Source: Streptomyces olivoverticillatus (GTDB taxonomy: Bacteria; Actinomycetota; Actinomycetes; Streptomycetales; Streptomycetaceae). From it: 64,000 bases of DNA. The stretch is taken from positions 218,791-282,790 of the forward strand of contig NZ_JACHJH010000002.1 of NCBI RefSeq assembly GCF_014203555.1. Direction: 5' to 3'. The notes beneath the pieces are model-generated. The model saw only the letters and a program-made list of their open reading frames with translations. It searched no databases and was not told the origin of the DNA. The translations under genes were made by a program, and so were the position numbers. Below, piece by piece: positions 27,976 through 36,077 of this stretch. The number at the start of each line of letters is the position of its first letter. Position 1 is the stretch's first letter.

Positions 27976-28707
27976 CTACCGGGCGCTCCCCACCAACTCG
28001 CGGTGGGGGGCGCCTGCTCGCGCCCATGCCGCGGCGGGTGCCGCCGGGACGAGCGCCGGGACCGCGATCGCGCTCAGCGCCACGCCGTTCACCGCCGACC
28101 AGCGGCCCTCGAAGCCCAGCGGGTCGCCGTCGCGCCGTTCGGCCGGGCCCAGCAGCAGCCGCGCCTGGAACGTGCCCTGCCGCGGATCCACCGTGATCAG
28201 CGCGTCCTCGAACTCCAGCGGACGCTTCCGCAGCGGGTACCAGGCCTTGTAGACGGACTCCTTCATGCTGAACAGCAGCCGGTCCCACGCCACCTGGGGG
28301 GTCGTGCGCTGCAGCTCGCGCACCCACGCCCGCTCGCGCGGCAGCCCGATCGACTCCAGGACGCCCTCCGGCAGCGGCTGGTTCGGCTCCGCGTCGATGC
28401 CGATCGCCGCCACGTCCGAGGTGCGGGCCAGCGCCGCCGCCCGGTAGCCCGCGCAGTGCGTGATGCTGCCCACGACCGACGGCTGCCAGCGCGGCGCGCC
28501 CCGGGTGCCCGGCAGCACCGGGACGGCCGGCAGGCCCAGCTGCCCCATCGCCCGGCGCGCGCACCAGCGGGCCGTGGTGAACTCCCGGCGCCGCTTGTCC
28601 ACCGCGCCCGCGATCTGCGCCTCCTCCTCCGGGAACAGCACCACGTCCATGCGGTCGCAGGTGGCCTCCACGGCGGCGACCTGCGGCGGCAGCAGATTCT
28701 CGATCAT
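27976..28707 (-). CDS. EntD-like 4'-phosphopantetheinyl transferase
   Basis: A 243-residue phosphopantetheinyl transferase of the EntD/Npt type. It shows RRREFTTARWCARRAMGQLG (fragment FTTARWCAR), GSITHCAGY, IGIDAEPN with the Mg-binding acids and FSMKESVYKAWYP. This is the broad-specificity type often found beside a metallophosphoesterase in Streptomyces, and that partner is divergently encoded here at 28994. It differs from the Sfp-type enzyme at 25648, so the locus has two transferases of separate lineages. ATG 28707 gives the expected N-terminus. It could activate the carriers of the second assembly line. Confidence 0.9.
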   Translation of the reverse strand: MIENLLPPQVAAVEATCDRMDVVLFPEEEAQIAGAVDKRRREFTTARWCARRAMGQLGLPAVPVLPGTRGAPRWQPSVVGSITHCAGYRAAALARTSDVAAIGIDAEPNQPLPEGVLESIGLPRERAWVRELQRTTPQVAWDRLLFSMKESVYKAWYPLRKRPLEFEDALITVDPRQGTFQARLLLGPAERRDGDPLGFEGRWSAVNGVALSAIAVPALVPAAPAAAWARAGAPHRELVGSAR

Positions 28708-28993
28708 GGGATCCCCGTTTCCGAAGGCCGCTTCCGGCGGAGGCGGCTGGCACACCCCACACTCCGCCGACCGCCCCCGCCGGACAACGCACCAAGCCCT
28801 CCACGGCCCGCACTGCTGCCCCGAGGGCCCCGAAAACCCCTGACCACTGCCATGCGCCGGCCCCTGCACCGGGCGGCTGCCCCCACCCGGCCGCCCGCCC
28901 GGCCGCACCTTGTCATCTCCTTGCCATGGCCCCTGCCGTCTTAGGGGTCGAACGGGGTGCCGCAGCCGCCCGGCACCGCCCTAACCTCGACGG
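28708..28993. promoter_or_regulatory. Divergent promoter region with a G-run repeat and a leaderless-type -10
   Basis: This 286-bp gap has no convincing gene. TTAGGGGTCGAACGGGGTG at 28941-28959 resembles the G-run repeats before three genes of the second assembly line. TAACCT at 28982-28987 lies 6 nt before ATG 28994, the spacing of a leaderless promoter for the metallophosphoesterase, and is 24 nt downstream of the second G-run. Confidence 0.5.
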
Positions 28994-29827
28994 ATGCCGC
29001 AAGGAAAGCTGATGGCCATCAGCGATCTGCACGTCGCGTTCCCCGAGAACCGGCGCCTGCTGGAGGAGCTGCACCCCGACGACCCCGCCGACTGGCTCAT
29101 CGTCGCCGGAGACGTCGCCGAGCTCTTCCGCGACGTCGAGTGGGCGCTCGGCCTGCTCGCGCGGCGCTACGCCCGGGTGGTGTGGACACCGGGCAACCAC
29201 GAACTGTGGACACCGCCCGGCGACCCCGTCCAACTGCGCGGCGAAGCCCGCTACCACCAGCTGGTCCGGCTCTGCCGGGACCTGGGCGTCCACACCCCCG
29301 AGGACCCCTACCCCGTCTGGTCCGGCCCCGGCGGCCCCGTGGTCGTCGCCCCCCTCTTCCTCCTCTACGACTACAGCTTCCGCACCCCCGGCACCACCAG
29401 GGAGCAGGCGCTGGCCGCCGCCCACGACACCGGGATCGTCTGCTGCGACGAATTCCTGCTCCACCCCGACCCCTACCCGAGCCGCGAAGCCTGGTGCCGG
29501 GCCCGCACCGCCGCCACCGAACGCCGCCTGACCGCCTGTGACCTGGGTCTTCCCACCGTCCTCGTCAACCACTTCCCCCTCCTGCGCGCCCCCGTCGACG
29601 CCCTGCGGCACCCCGAGTTCGCCCAGTGGTGCGGCACTACCCTGACCGCCGACTGGCACACCCGCTTCCGGGCCGCCGCCGTCGTCTCCGGCCACCTGCA
29701 TATCCCCGGCACCACCCGGCACGACGGCGTGCGCTTCGAAGAGGTCTCCGTCGGCTACCCCCGGGAGCGCCGCGCCGCCGGCCGCCCGCCCGCCCGGCCC
29801 CGGCAGATCCTGCCCGCGCCCGCCTGA
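28994..29827 (+). CDS. Calcineurin-like metallophosphoesterase
   Basis: A 277-residue soluble protein with the full set of metallophosphoesterase motifs in order: SDLH near residue 10, GDVAE near 41, GNHELW near 67, VNHFP near 190 and GHLH near 235. These bind the two catalytic metals. The natural substrate is not known. Pairs of this family with an EntD-like phosphopantetheinyl transferase are frequent in Streptomyces, so a role connected with carrier-protein or CoA metabolism is suspected but unproven. The start is at ATG 28994, probably on a leaderless transcript, since TAACCT is positioned 6 nt before it. Confidence 0.88.
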   Translation: MPQGKLMAISDLHVAFPENRRLLEELHPDDPADWLIVAGDVAELFRDVEWALGLLARRYARVVWTPGNHELWTPPGDPVQLRGEARYHQLVRLCRDLGVHTPEDPYPVWSGPGGPVVVAPLFLLYDYSFRTPGTTREQALAAAHDTGIVCCDEFLLHPDPYPSREAWCRARTAATERRLTACDLGLPTVLVNHFPLLRAPVDALRHPEFAQWCGTTLTADWHTRFRAAAVVSGHLHIPGTTRHDGVRFEEVSVGYPRERRAAGRPPARPRQILPAPA

Positions 29828-29944
29828 CCACCAACCGGCCCGCCGCCCGCCGTTCACACAGGGGAATTGCTGCCGTGCAACTTGCGGACACCGTGGTATG
29901 TCACTTTGCCCCGTAGACTGGCCACCTCAAACGACGGAACCCGT

Positions 29945-29965
29945 CCGCACCGCATAGCGGTGCGG
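29945..29965 (+). promoter_or_regulatory. GC-rich hairpin followed by a T-rich stretch before the LAL gene
   Basis: CCGCACCGC (29945-29953) and GCGGTGCGG (29957-29965) pair perfectly around ATA, and the following 20 nt contain TGTTTCTTTT. This looks like an intrinsic terminator or attenuator. It is 117 nt past the metallophosphoesterase stop and 54 nt before the LAL start, so it may end the upstream transcript or attenuate the LAL leader. Confidence 0.45.
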
Positions 29966-30019
29966 GGTATTCCGTGTTTCTTTTCGCCAGGCTGGATTTA
30001 CGGGGGCAGTGAGGCGTTG

Positions 30020-32869
30020 ATGGTGTTTACCGACCGCGAAAACGAATTCGCGATGCTGGAATCCGCGCTCGCCGACTTCCGGGCCGGCAACGCACGCGTC
30101 GTACTCGTCGAGGGGGCCGTCGGCTGCGGCAAGAGCGAACTGGCCGACACCGTCGCGGAGCGCGCAGCCGGCTCGGGGGCGCTGGTCCTGCGCGCCATCG
30201 GCACCGAAGCGGAACGCGAACTCCCGCTCGGCGTCCTGGGCCAGCTGGCCGCCGCCGCACCGCCCGGCACCCTGCCGCCCGTCACACCCGAAACGGGCGA
30301 CGGCGCCGCCGCCCGCATCGAGGCCATGCAGGCCTTCTGCGCCGCCGTCCACCGGCTCGGCACCACCACGCCCGTGGTGATCTGCGTCGACGACCTCCAC
30401 CTCGTCGACGACCTCTCCAGCCGCTACCTGCTGCACCTCGCCCGCCGCACCCGCCGGGCACGCGTGCTCCTCCTCCTCACCGAGACCGTGCACGAGCGCA
30501 GCGACGACCCCGTCCTGGGCACCGAACTCCTGCGCAACCCGCACTTCACCCGGCTGCGCCTGGAACCGCTCGGACCGGCCGCCGTCGCCGCCGTCCTCGC
30601 CCGCGGCGGCGCCGCGGCCGACGACGAAGAGCTCGTCGCACAGCTCCACCACGCGAGCGGCGGCAACCCGCTGCTGCTGCGCGCCCTCGTCGACGACCGG
30701 CGCGGCCCCGGCCTCGCCTTCCCGCAGGCCGTCCTCGCCTGTCTCTACCGGTGCGGGCAGACCACCACCGAACTGGCCGGGGCGCTGGCCGTCCTGGACG
30801 GGCACGCCACCGCCGAGCGCGCCGCCGAACTCACCGGCATCCCCACCGCCACCGCGGCCCGCACCATCGCCGCCCTCAACTCCGCCGGCCTGCTGGACGG
30901 CACCGCCTTCCGGCACCCCGCCGCACGCCTGGCCGTCCTCGACCGCATCCCGGACGAGGAGGCGGCCGCGCTCCACCGGCGCGCCGCCGCCCTCGCCCAC
31001 CGGGCGGGCGCCCCGGCCACCGAGGTCGCGGACCACCTCCTCGCCGCCCACCACGTGGCCGAGGACTGGGCGGTCGCCACCCTGCGGGCCGCCGCCGACC
31101 GGCTGCTCGCCGACGGAGCCGCCGAACGGGCCACCGCCTGCCTGCAGTTGGCGCACGCGGGCAGCGCCGACGACACCGAGAAGACCATCCTGCGCACCGC
31201 CCTGGCCGCGGCCGCCTGGCGCGACGACCCGGCCGCCGCCGAACGTCACCTCGACGCCCCCCTGGCCACCCTGCGCACCCGCCGCCTCCCGGCCGCCGCC
31301 ACCGCGCCGCTGGCCCGCCTCCTGGTCGCTCAGGGCCGCATCGACGAAGCGACGGAAGTCCTGGAACACCACGCCGCAAGCGGCGAGGCGCCGCAGCCCA
31401 CCGGCTGGGACACCCTGCGCGACGCTCCCCTGGACGGGCTCTCCGCCTTCCCCCAGTGGTCGGGGCGGGCCGCGGTGCCCGACGAGCCGGCAGCCAAGCA
31501 GCACGCCGGCCGCCGCCCGGCCACCCGGCCCGGCGCAGCGGCGGCGGGCACCGCGCCCGCCGAAGCCCTCCGGGGCCGCGCCTTCAACGCCCAGCACCGC
31601 ACGCCCTCCTGGCCCGGCGAGGCGGCCCGCAGGACCGAGCGGCCCGCGCCCTCGCCCGCCGTGTTCTGGGCCGTGCCCGAATACGAGCGCGACGGCTCCG
31701 CCGGAGAGGCCGCCGAGCTGTTCCTGCGGGGGACCACCCTCGCCGATGCCACCCTCGCCCCCATCGTGCAGGCGCTGCGCACCTTGCTGCACACCGACGG
31801 GCCGCTGCGGGCCGTCTCCTGGTGCCAGGCGTTCATGGACGAGGCCGCCCGCCGCGGCGCCCCCGGCTGGCGGGCCGTCTTCGGCGCGCTGCGCGCCGAA
31901 GCACTGCTGCGACAGGGCGACTTGACCGGCGCCGAGGCGCAGGCCGCGGCCGTACTGGAGGAGGTGCCCCAGCGCGGCGGCAGCCTCTTCCTGACCGGCG
32001 TGTCCGCCACGCTCATCCGGGCCCGCACGGCCATGGGCCGCCACGACGAGGCCGCGCGCGAGCTCAGCAAGCCGGTGCCCGAAGGGCTCTCCGGCAGCTA
32101 CCACGGCCTGAACTTCCTGCGCGCACGCGGCCAGTACCACCTGGCCACCCACCGCTTCCACGCCGCGCTCGGCGACTTCCTCGACATCGGCCGCACCATG
32201 CGCCGCTGGAACCTGGACCGGCCCCTGCTGCTGCCGTGGCGGGCGGGCGCCGCGGAGGCGCTGCTGCACCTGGGCGAGGCGCACCAGGCCTCCCGGTTCG
32301 TCGCCGACCAGCTCGCCACCCGCGACGCCGGGCACCCCTGGGTGTCGGGCATCTCGCTGCGGCTGCGGGCCGCGACCAGCGAGCCCAAGGAGCGGCAGGT
32401 GCTGCTGGCCCGCGCCGTGGACGACCTGCGCCGCTCCGGCGACCGCTGCGAACTGGCCCGGACCATGGCCGACCTGGGCCAGGCATTCAAGGAGCTGGGC
32501 GAGCCGGGCCGGGCCAACATGGTCAACCGGCGCGCCTGGCACCTGGCCAAGGAGTGCGGGGCCGACGCGCTGCGCGAGCGCATCCTGCCCGGCCACGCGG
32601 GCGCGGCGGCGGGCGCACCGGACGAGGCCGCCCCGGAGGCGGCCGACCGGCTGGACCCGGACGCCAGGCTGAGCGAGTCGGAGAAGCGCGTCGCGATGCT
32701 GGCCGTGCACGGCCACACCAACCGCGAGATCGCCTCGAAGCTGTACATCACCGTGAGCACGGTGGAGCAGCACCTCACCCGCGTCTACCGCAAGTTGAAG
32801 ATCACCCGCCGCCAGGAGCTGCCGGTCGACCTGCAGCTCATCGGCTCCCAAGAGATCGCCTGGACGTAA
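30020..32869 (+). CDS. LAL-type (large ATP-binding LuxR) transcriptional regulator
   Basis: A 949-residue regulator. The N-terminal AAA/STAND ATPase has Walker A in VEGAVGCGKSELAD (about residue 35) and a Walker B-like VVICVDDLHLVDD (about 120). A long helical, TPR-like middle follows, with a less ordered Pro/Ala-rich segment near residues 490-550. The C-terminus is a LuxR helix-turn-helix (LSESEKRVAMLAVHGHTNREIASKL, fragment GHTNREIASKLYI). LAL proteins are typical activators of macrolide and polyene clusters. It is followed 15 nt later by the MbtH-like gene. The start ATG 30020 gives FTDRENEF, the usual beginning of the family. It is a candidate regulator of the G-run promoters. Confidence 0.9.
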   Translation: MVFTDRENEFAMLESALADFRAGNARVVLVEGAVGCGKSELADTVAERAAGSGALVLRAIGTEAERELPLGVLGQLAAAAPPGTLPPVTPETGDGAAARIEAMQAFCAAVHRLGTTTPVVICVDDLHLVDDLSSRYLLHLARRTRRARVLLLLTETVHERSDDPVLGTELLRNPHFTRLRLEPLGPAAVAAVLARGGAAADDEELVAQLHHASGGNPLLLRALVDDRRGPGLAFPQAVLACLYRCGQTTTELAGALAVLDGHATAERAAELTGIPTATAARTIAALNSAGLLDGTAFRHPAARLAVLDRIPDEEAAALHRRAAALAHRAGAPATEVADHLLAAHHVAEDWAVATLRAAADRLLADGAAERATACLQLAHAGSADDTEKTILRTALAAAAWRDDPAAAERHLDAPLATLRTRRLPAAATAPLARLLVAQGRIDEATEVLEHHAASGEAPQPTGWDTLRDAPLDGLSAFPQWSGRAAVPDEPAAKQHAGRRPATRPGAAAAGTAPAEALRGRAFNAQHRTPSWPGEAARRTERPAPSPAVFWAVPEYERDGSAGEAAELFLRGTTLADATLAPIVQALRTLLHTDGPLRAVSWCQAFMDEAARRGAPGWRAVFGALRAEALLRQGDLTGAEAQAAAVLEEVPQRGGSLFLTGVSATLIRARTAMGRHDEAARELSKPVPEGLSGSYHGLNFLRARGQYHLATHRFHAALGDFLDIGRTMRRWNLDRPLLLPWRAGAAEALLHLGEAHQASRFVADQLATRDAGHPWVSGISLRLRAATSEPKERQVLLARAVDDLRRSGDRCELARTMADLGQAFKELGEPGRANMVNRRAWHLAKECGADALRERILPGHAGAAAGAPDEAAPEAADRLDPDARLSESEKRVAMLAVHGHTNREIASKLYITVSTVEQHLTRVYRKLKITRRQELPVDLQLIGSQEIAWT

Positions 32870-32884
32870 GGGAAAGAGGAAACC

Positions 32885-33094
32885 ATGCCCGAGCCGACGT
32901 TCGAGAACGCCGACGCGCTCTACCTGGCGCTGGTCAACGACGAGGGCCAGTACTCGGTGTGGCCCGCCACCGCGGCCGTGCCCGAGGGCTGGCGCACCGA
33001 ACTGGCGGCGAGCCCGCGCCAGACGGTGCTCGACCACATCGACCGCCACTGGGACGACATGCGTCCGGCGGCCCTACGGCAGGCCGACCGGTAG
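32885..33094 (+). CDS. MbtH-like protein (NRPS adenylation partner)
   Basis: A 69-residue protein with the MbtH signature: a central NDEGQYSVWP, then VPEGWR and a C-terminal DHIDRHWDDMRP. MbtH proteins bind adenylation domains and are often needed for their folding and activity. The only NRPS adenylation domain in the window is at 51646-53430, 18 kb away, which makes that the likely client and links the two areas functionally. GGAAAGAGG precedes the ATG. The gene is 15 nt after the LAL gene, so expression would follow the regulator. An NRPS outside the window is the alternative client. Confidence 0.88.
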   Translation: MPEPTFENADALYLALVNDEGQYSVWPATAAVPEGWRTELAASPRQTVLDHIDRHWDDMRPAALRQADR

Positions 33095-33113
33095 CGGCAG
33101 CGTCTCGGGGCGA

Positions 33114-33140
33114 GGGGCGGGGCGGGGGTTGCCCCGCCCC
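33114..33140 (+). terminator. Intrinsic terminator after the MbtH-like gene
   Basis: GGGGCGGGGC (33114-33123) pairs perfectly with GCCCCGCCCC (33131-33140) across a 7-nt loop, ending the LAL-MbtH unit 20 nt after the stop. A weak TCATTT follows. From here to 33388 (about 250 nt) I see no gene, apart from the ribosome-binding site before 33389. Confidence 0.65.
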
Positions 33141-33388
33141 GCTCGTGTCATTTGGGGGCATTGTCGCCCGAACACGGGCCGGTTGACGGGCAGGTTGCGT
33201 CAGGGGCTGCCGGACATGACAAACCCATGGCAGGGTGGCGCGAAGGCACCTGGCGAGATGGCAGGAAACCGGCGCTTCCACGGCGCCGGGGTGGGCAGTC
33301 TTCTGGCCGGTCCCCTTCCCCCGTTGCGGGCGGAGCCGACGGCGGCGAGGGTCGGTCTGAGGCCGCAGCCGATCCAGGGAGGCACACC

Positions 33389-34345
33389 ATGACGACGCAA
33401 CCACAGCTGCCGCGCTCGGTGGCGCCGCCCCGGCTCCAGCGGGCCGCGATGCTCGACCGGGTCGAGGAGCGACTGCGCGGCTTCCTCGACGAGGAGCACC
33501 GGCTGCGCCGCACCTCCGACGCGCGGGGCGCGGGCCTGATCGAGTCCCTCGCCGAGCTGGTGGCCGCCGGCGGCGACCGGGCGCGCCCCCTCATCTTCCT
33601 CACCGGATACCTCGCGGCGGGCGGCGACCCGGACCGGGGCGAGGCCGTCGACGCGGCCGCCGCCCTCGAGCTCCTCGACACCTGCACCCTGATCCGCACC
33701 GACGTCCGCGACAACGCCGCCCTGCGCAGGGGCATCCCCACCCTGCACGTCAGCCGCGCCGCCGAGCACGAACGCAGCGGCTGGGCAGGGGAGTCCCGGC
33801 GCTTCGGCGAGTCCACCGCCACCCTCGCCGGCGACCTGGCCCTCGCCTACGCCGAGCGGCTCGCGGCCCGGCTGCCCGCCGAGGCGTGGCGCATCTGGGA
33901 CGAGCTGCGCACCGAGCGCGCCATCGGCTCGTACGCGCACGAGGCCATGGCCGCCGAATATCTTGAAGATCCCTGGCCCGGCCGCTGCATATCCGGCTGC
34001 GACCGGGGCTGTACGGCGGGCTGGTACGCGCTGCGCCACCCGCTGCGCCTGGGCGCCGCGCTGGCCGGGCGCGCCGATCTGGACGCCTCCTACGACGCCT
34101 ACGCCCGTCCCCTGCACGCCGCTTGGCGGCTGCGCGGCTTCCTCGACGGGGGCCCCGAGTACGCCTGGGACGCGCAGCTGCTGCGCGAGATCCTGCTGGA
34201 GCCCGAGGAGCGCGACATCGCGGAGCGCATGATCCACGAGCTGGTCGAACGCTCCTGCCGCACCGCCACGAACTCGGCCCTGGCGGCCGGCTGGCATGAG
34301 GAACTGGCCACCTTCGCGGCCCGCGTCGCCTCTCATGACGGCTAA
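33389..34345 (+). CDS. Polyprenyl-synthase-like protein with degenerate catalytic motifs
   Basis: A 318-residue all-helical protein of the trans-isoprenyl diphosphate synthase family. The region ALELLDTCTLIRTDVRDNAALRRGIPTLH (core LIRTDVRDN) aligns with the first aspartate-rich motif, normally DDxxD, but its first Asp is Thr. The second motif, normally DDxxD after QLR, reads RLRGFLDGG, so both leading aspartates are gone. RHPLRLGAALAG before it is well conserved, and a CxxxCxxxC cluster (near base 33987) is unusual. Ordinary prenyl-chain elongation is therefore doubtful; a changed reaction or a regulatory role is possible. AGGGAGG precedes ATG 33389. It stands alone, convergent with the ligase-like gene. 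Confidence 0.75.
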   Translation: MTTQPQLPRSVAPPRLQRAAMLDRVEERLRGFLDEEHRLRRTSDARGAGLIESLAELVAAGGDRARPLIFLTGYLAAGGDPDRGEAVDAAAALELLDTCTLIRTDVRDNAALRRGIPTLHVSRAAEHERSGWAGESRRFGESTATLAGDLALAYAERLAARLPAEAWRIWDELRTERAIGSYAHEAMAAEYLEDPWPGRCISGCDRGCTAGWYALRHPLRLGAALAGRADLDASYDAYARPLHAAWRLRGFLDGGPEYAWDAQLLREILLEPEERDIAERMIHELVERSCRTATNSALAAGWHEELATFAARVASHDG

Positions 34346-34376
34346 AAGGCGACTGCACATCCCATAAAGGGCGACC

Positions 34377-36077
34377 TCACATCCCTACGCGCGGTGTTCC
34401 CGGCCGCAGCCGGGCCAGCCAGGCGCGCAGCGCCTCCCTGCGCAGCTCGCCGCTCCCGTCGCGGGGGAGCGAGCCGACCAGCTCCAATCGTGTGGGCAGG
34501 AACGCCTCGGCGATGCCCCGCCCCGCCAAGTACTCGCGCAGCGCCACCAGTCCGGGCGGTTCCGCCGCCGTGGCCGGGACGACGACCGCGCACGGCATCT
34601 CCCCGTACTCGGCGTCCGTATAGGCCACGACGGCCGCCTCCGCCACGCCGGGGTGGGCCGGCAGCTCCCGCTCCAGCTCGGCGACCGGCACCAGGAAGAT
34701 CCCGCCGGTGCGCTCCTCGGCTCGGCGCGTCACGCGCACCCCGCCGAGCCCGTCCGCACGGCCCAGGTCGCCGGTGTCCAGCCACCCCTCGTCGTGCTCC
34801 CACGGGCCGGTCACGGTCTCGGCGCCGTGCGGCCAGGTGGCCAGCGCCACCGACGGGCCGCGCACCCGCAGCCGGTCGACGGCCCGCTCCCCGACGCCGC
34901 CTGGCCCCTCGCCGACGACCGACACCTCCAGCCCCGGCAGCGGCCGTCCGTCGCTCTCCCCCCGCCGCTCGGCTGGGGTCTCGCCGCGGGCCACCGTGGC
35001 CATCCCGGCCTCCGGCGTGCCCCACACCGTGCGCACCTCGGCGCCCAGCACGCCCGGCAGTTCGGCCAGCAGCTCGGCCGGTGTGCCGGTGCGGCCCCCG
35101 GACAGCGCCAGGCGCAGGGCGCCCAGGTCCCGCGGCGCATCGCGCTGCGCGGCCAGGAGCTCCGTCCAGTACACCGGCGGGGCGAACACCTGGTTCACCC
35201 CCGCCTCGGCCATCAGGTCCAGGCAGCCGCCCGGATCCCACACGTCCCGGTAGACGCCGGTGCCGCCGACGGCCAGCGGCCGGCACACGGTGAACAGGAG
35301 GGAGGCGAGGGAGGTGAACGGCATGGGGCAGTGGAAGACCTCGCCTTCCCTCCGCTCGGCGATGTTGGCGTAGAGGGTGTCGGGGGTGTGCAGCACGGCC
35401 GTGTAGCGGTCGCCGAGGCCCATCACCGTGATCAGCAGCCCGCCGTCGGCCGGCAGCGGCCGCTCCCGCCCGTACGGTCCGCGCTCGTGCGCGGTGCGCA
35501 CGAAGTACGCGCCGAAGTCGACCGCGCCCGTCAGCGCCGCGTCCCCCACCACGACCCGGCGGCGCAGCCACGGCAGCCGGGGCGCCAGCTCGGCCAGCAC
35601 CTCGGCGTGCGCGAACCCCTCCCACTCGTCCGGCACCACGCACACCCGGGCCTGGGTGCCGCGCAGGATCCGCTCCAGGCCGTGCGCCCGCACGGCGGGC
35701 AGCACCGGCACGGCGAGCGCGCCGACCCGCCAGCAGGCCAGGGTGAGCGCGGCCGTCTCCCACCAGCCGGGCAGCTGGTAGGCCACCGGGTCGCCCGCAC
35801 CGACCCCCAGCGACCGCAGGGCCGCCGCGAACCGGTCGACGTAGAGGGCGAGTTGTGCGTATGTGACGGTCACGGTGCGCCGCGCCGCGGGCCGGTGGGC
35901 GCGGTGCGAGACGATCGCCGGCCGGGTGGGGGCCGTGGCGGCCGTGCGGTAGAGGTCGTGCAGGAAGGTCTCGGCGCGCCACCAGCCGTGGGCGCGGTAG
36001 CGGGCCGCGACGGCCGGGGGCGGCGCCACGGCGTCGAGCAGGGCGGCCAGCTGCGGCCGGTCGGCCGTCCCGGTCAC
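34377..36077 (-). CDS. Acyl-AMP ligase-like (ANL superfamily) protein, probably catalytically impaired
   Basis: A 566-residue ANL-fold protein. The fold is clear from VTYAQLALYVDRFAAALRSLG near the N-terminus (fragment TYAQLALYVD), WGTPEAGM at the A5 position and GWLDTGDLG at A7. Two essential motifs are lost: the P-loop normally reading TSGTTGxPKG is ITVMGLGDRYTAVLHT, and the C-terminal catalytic Lys in the GK motif is Glu (PRDGSGELRR). It probably cannot form acyl-AMP by the normal mechanism. GTG 36077 overlaps the stop of the LuxR-ATPase gene (GTGA), so it is made from the same transcript; GTG 36083 is also in frame. The conserved length argues that it is not a simple decaying pseudogene. 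Confidence 0.72.
   Translation of the reverse strand: MTGTADRPQLAALLDAVAPPPAVAARYRAHGWWRAETFLHDLYRTAATAPTRPAIVSHRAHRPAARRTVTVTYAQLALYVDRFAAALRSLGVGAGDPVAYQLPGWWETAALTLACWRVGALAVPVLPAVRAHGLERILRGTQARVCVVPDEWEGFAHAEVLAELAPRLPWLRRRVVVGDAALTGAVDFGAYFVRTAHERGPYGRERPLPADGGLLITVMGLGDRYTAVLHTPDTLYANIAERREGEVFHCPMPFTSLASLLFTVCRPLAVGGTGVYRDVWDPGGCLDLMAEAGVNQVFAPPVYWTELLAAQRDAPRDLGALRLALSGGRTGTPAELLAELPGVLGAEVRTVWGTPEAGMATVARGETPAERRGESDGRPLPGLEVSVVGEGPGGVGERAVDRLRVRGPSVALATWPHGAETVTGPWEHDEGWLDTGDLGRADGLGGVRVTRRAEERTGGIFLVPVAELERELPAHPGVAEAAVVAYTDAEYGEMPCAVVVPATAAEPPGLVALREYLAGRGIAEAFLPTRLELVGSLPRDGSGELRREALRAWLARLRPGTPRVGM

Noticed and set aside
33190..33388. Possible riboswitch leader upstream of 33389
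   Set aside because: The region is structured and G-rich, but I could not match the conserved cores of cobalamin, ydaO or glycine riboswitches.
33129..33392. Possible 87-residue gene in the gap before the polyprenyl-synthase-like gene
   Set aside because: It begins inside the terminator, has no ribosome-binding site or domain, and runs into the next gene's start.
34344..34383. Imperfect 20-bp direct repeats between two convergent genes as an attachment site
   Set aside because: No integrase or mobile gene is nearby, the match is imperfect, and the second copy encodes the end of the ligase-like protein.
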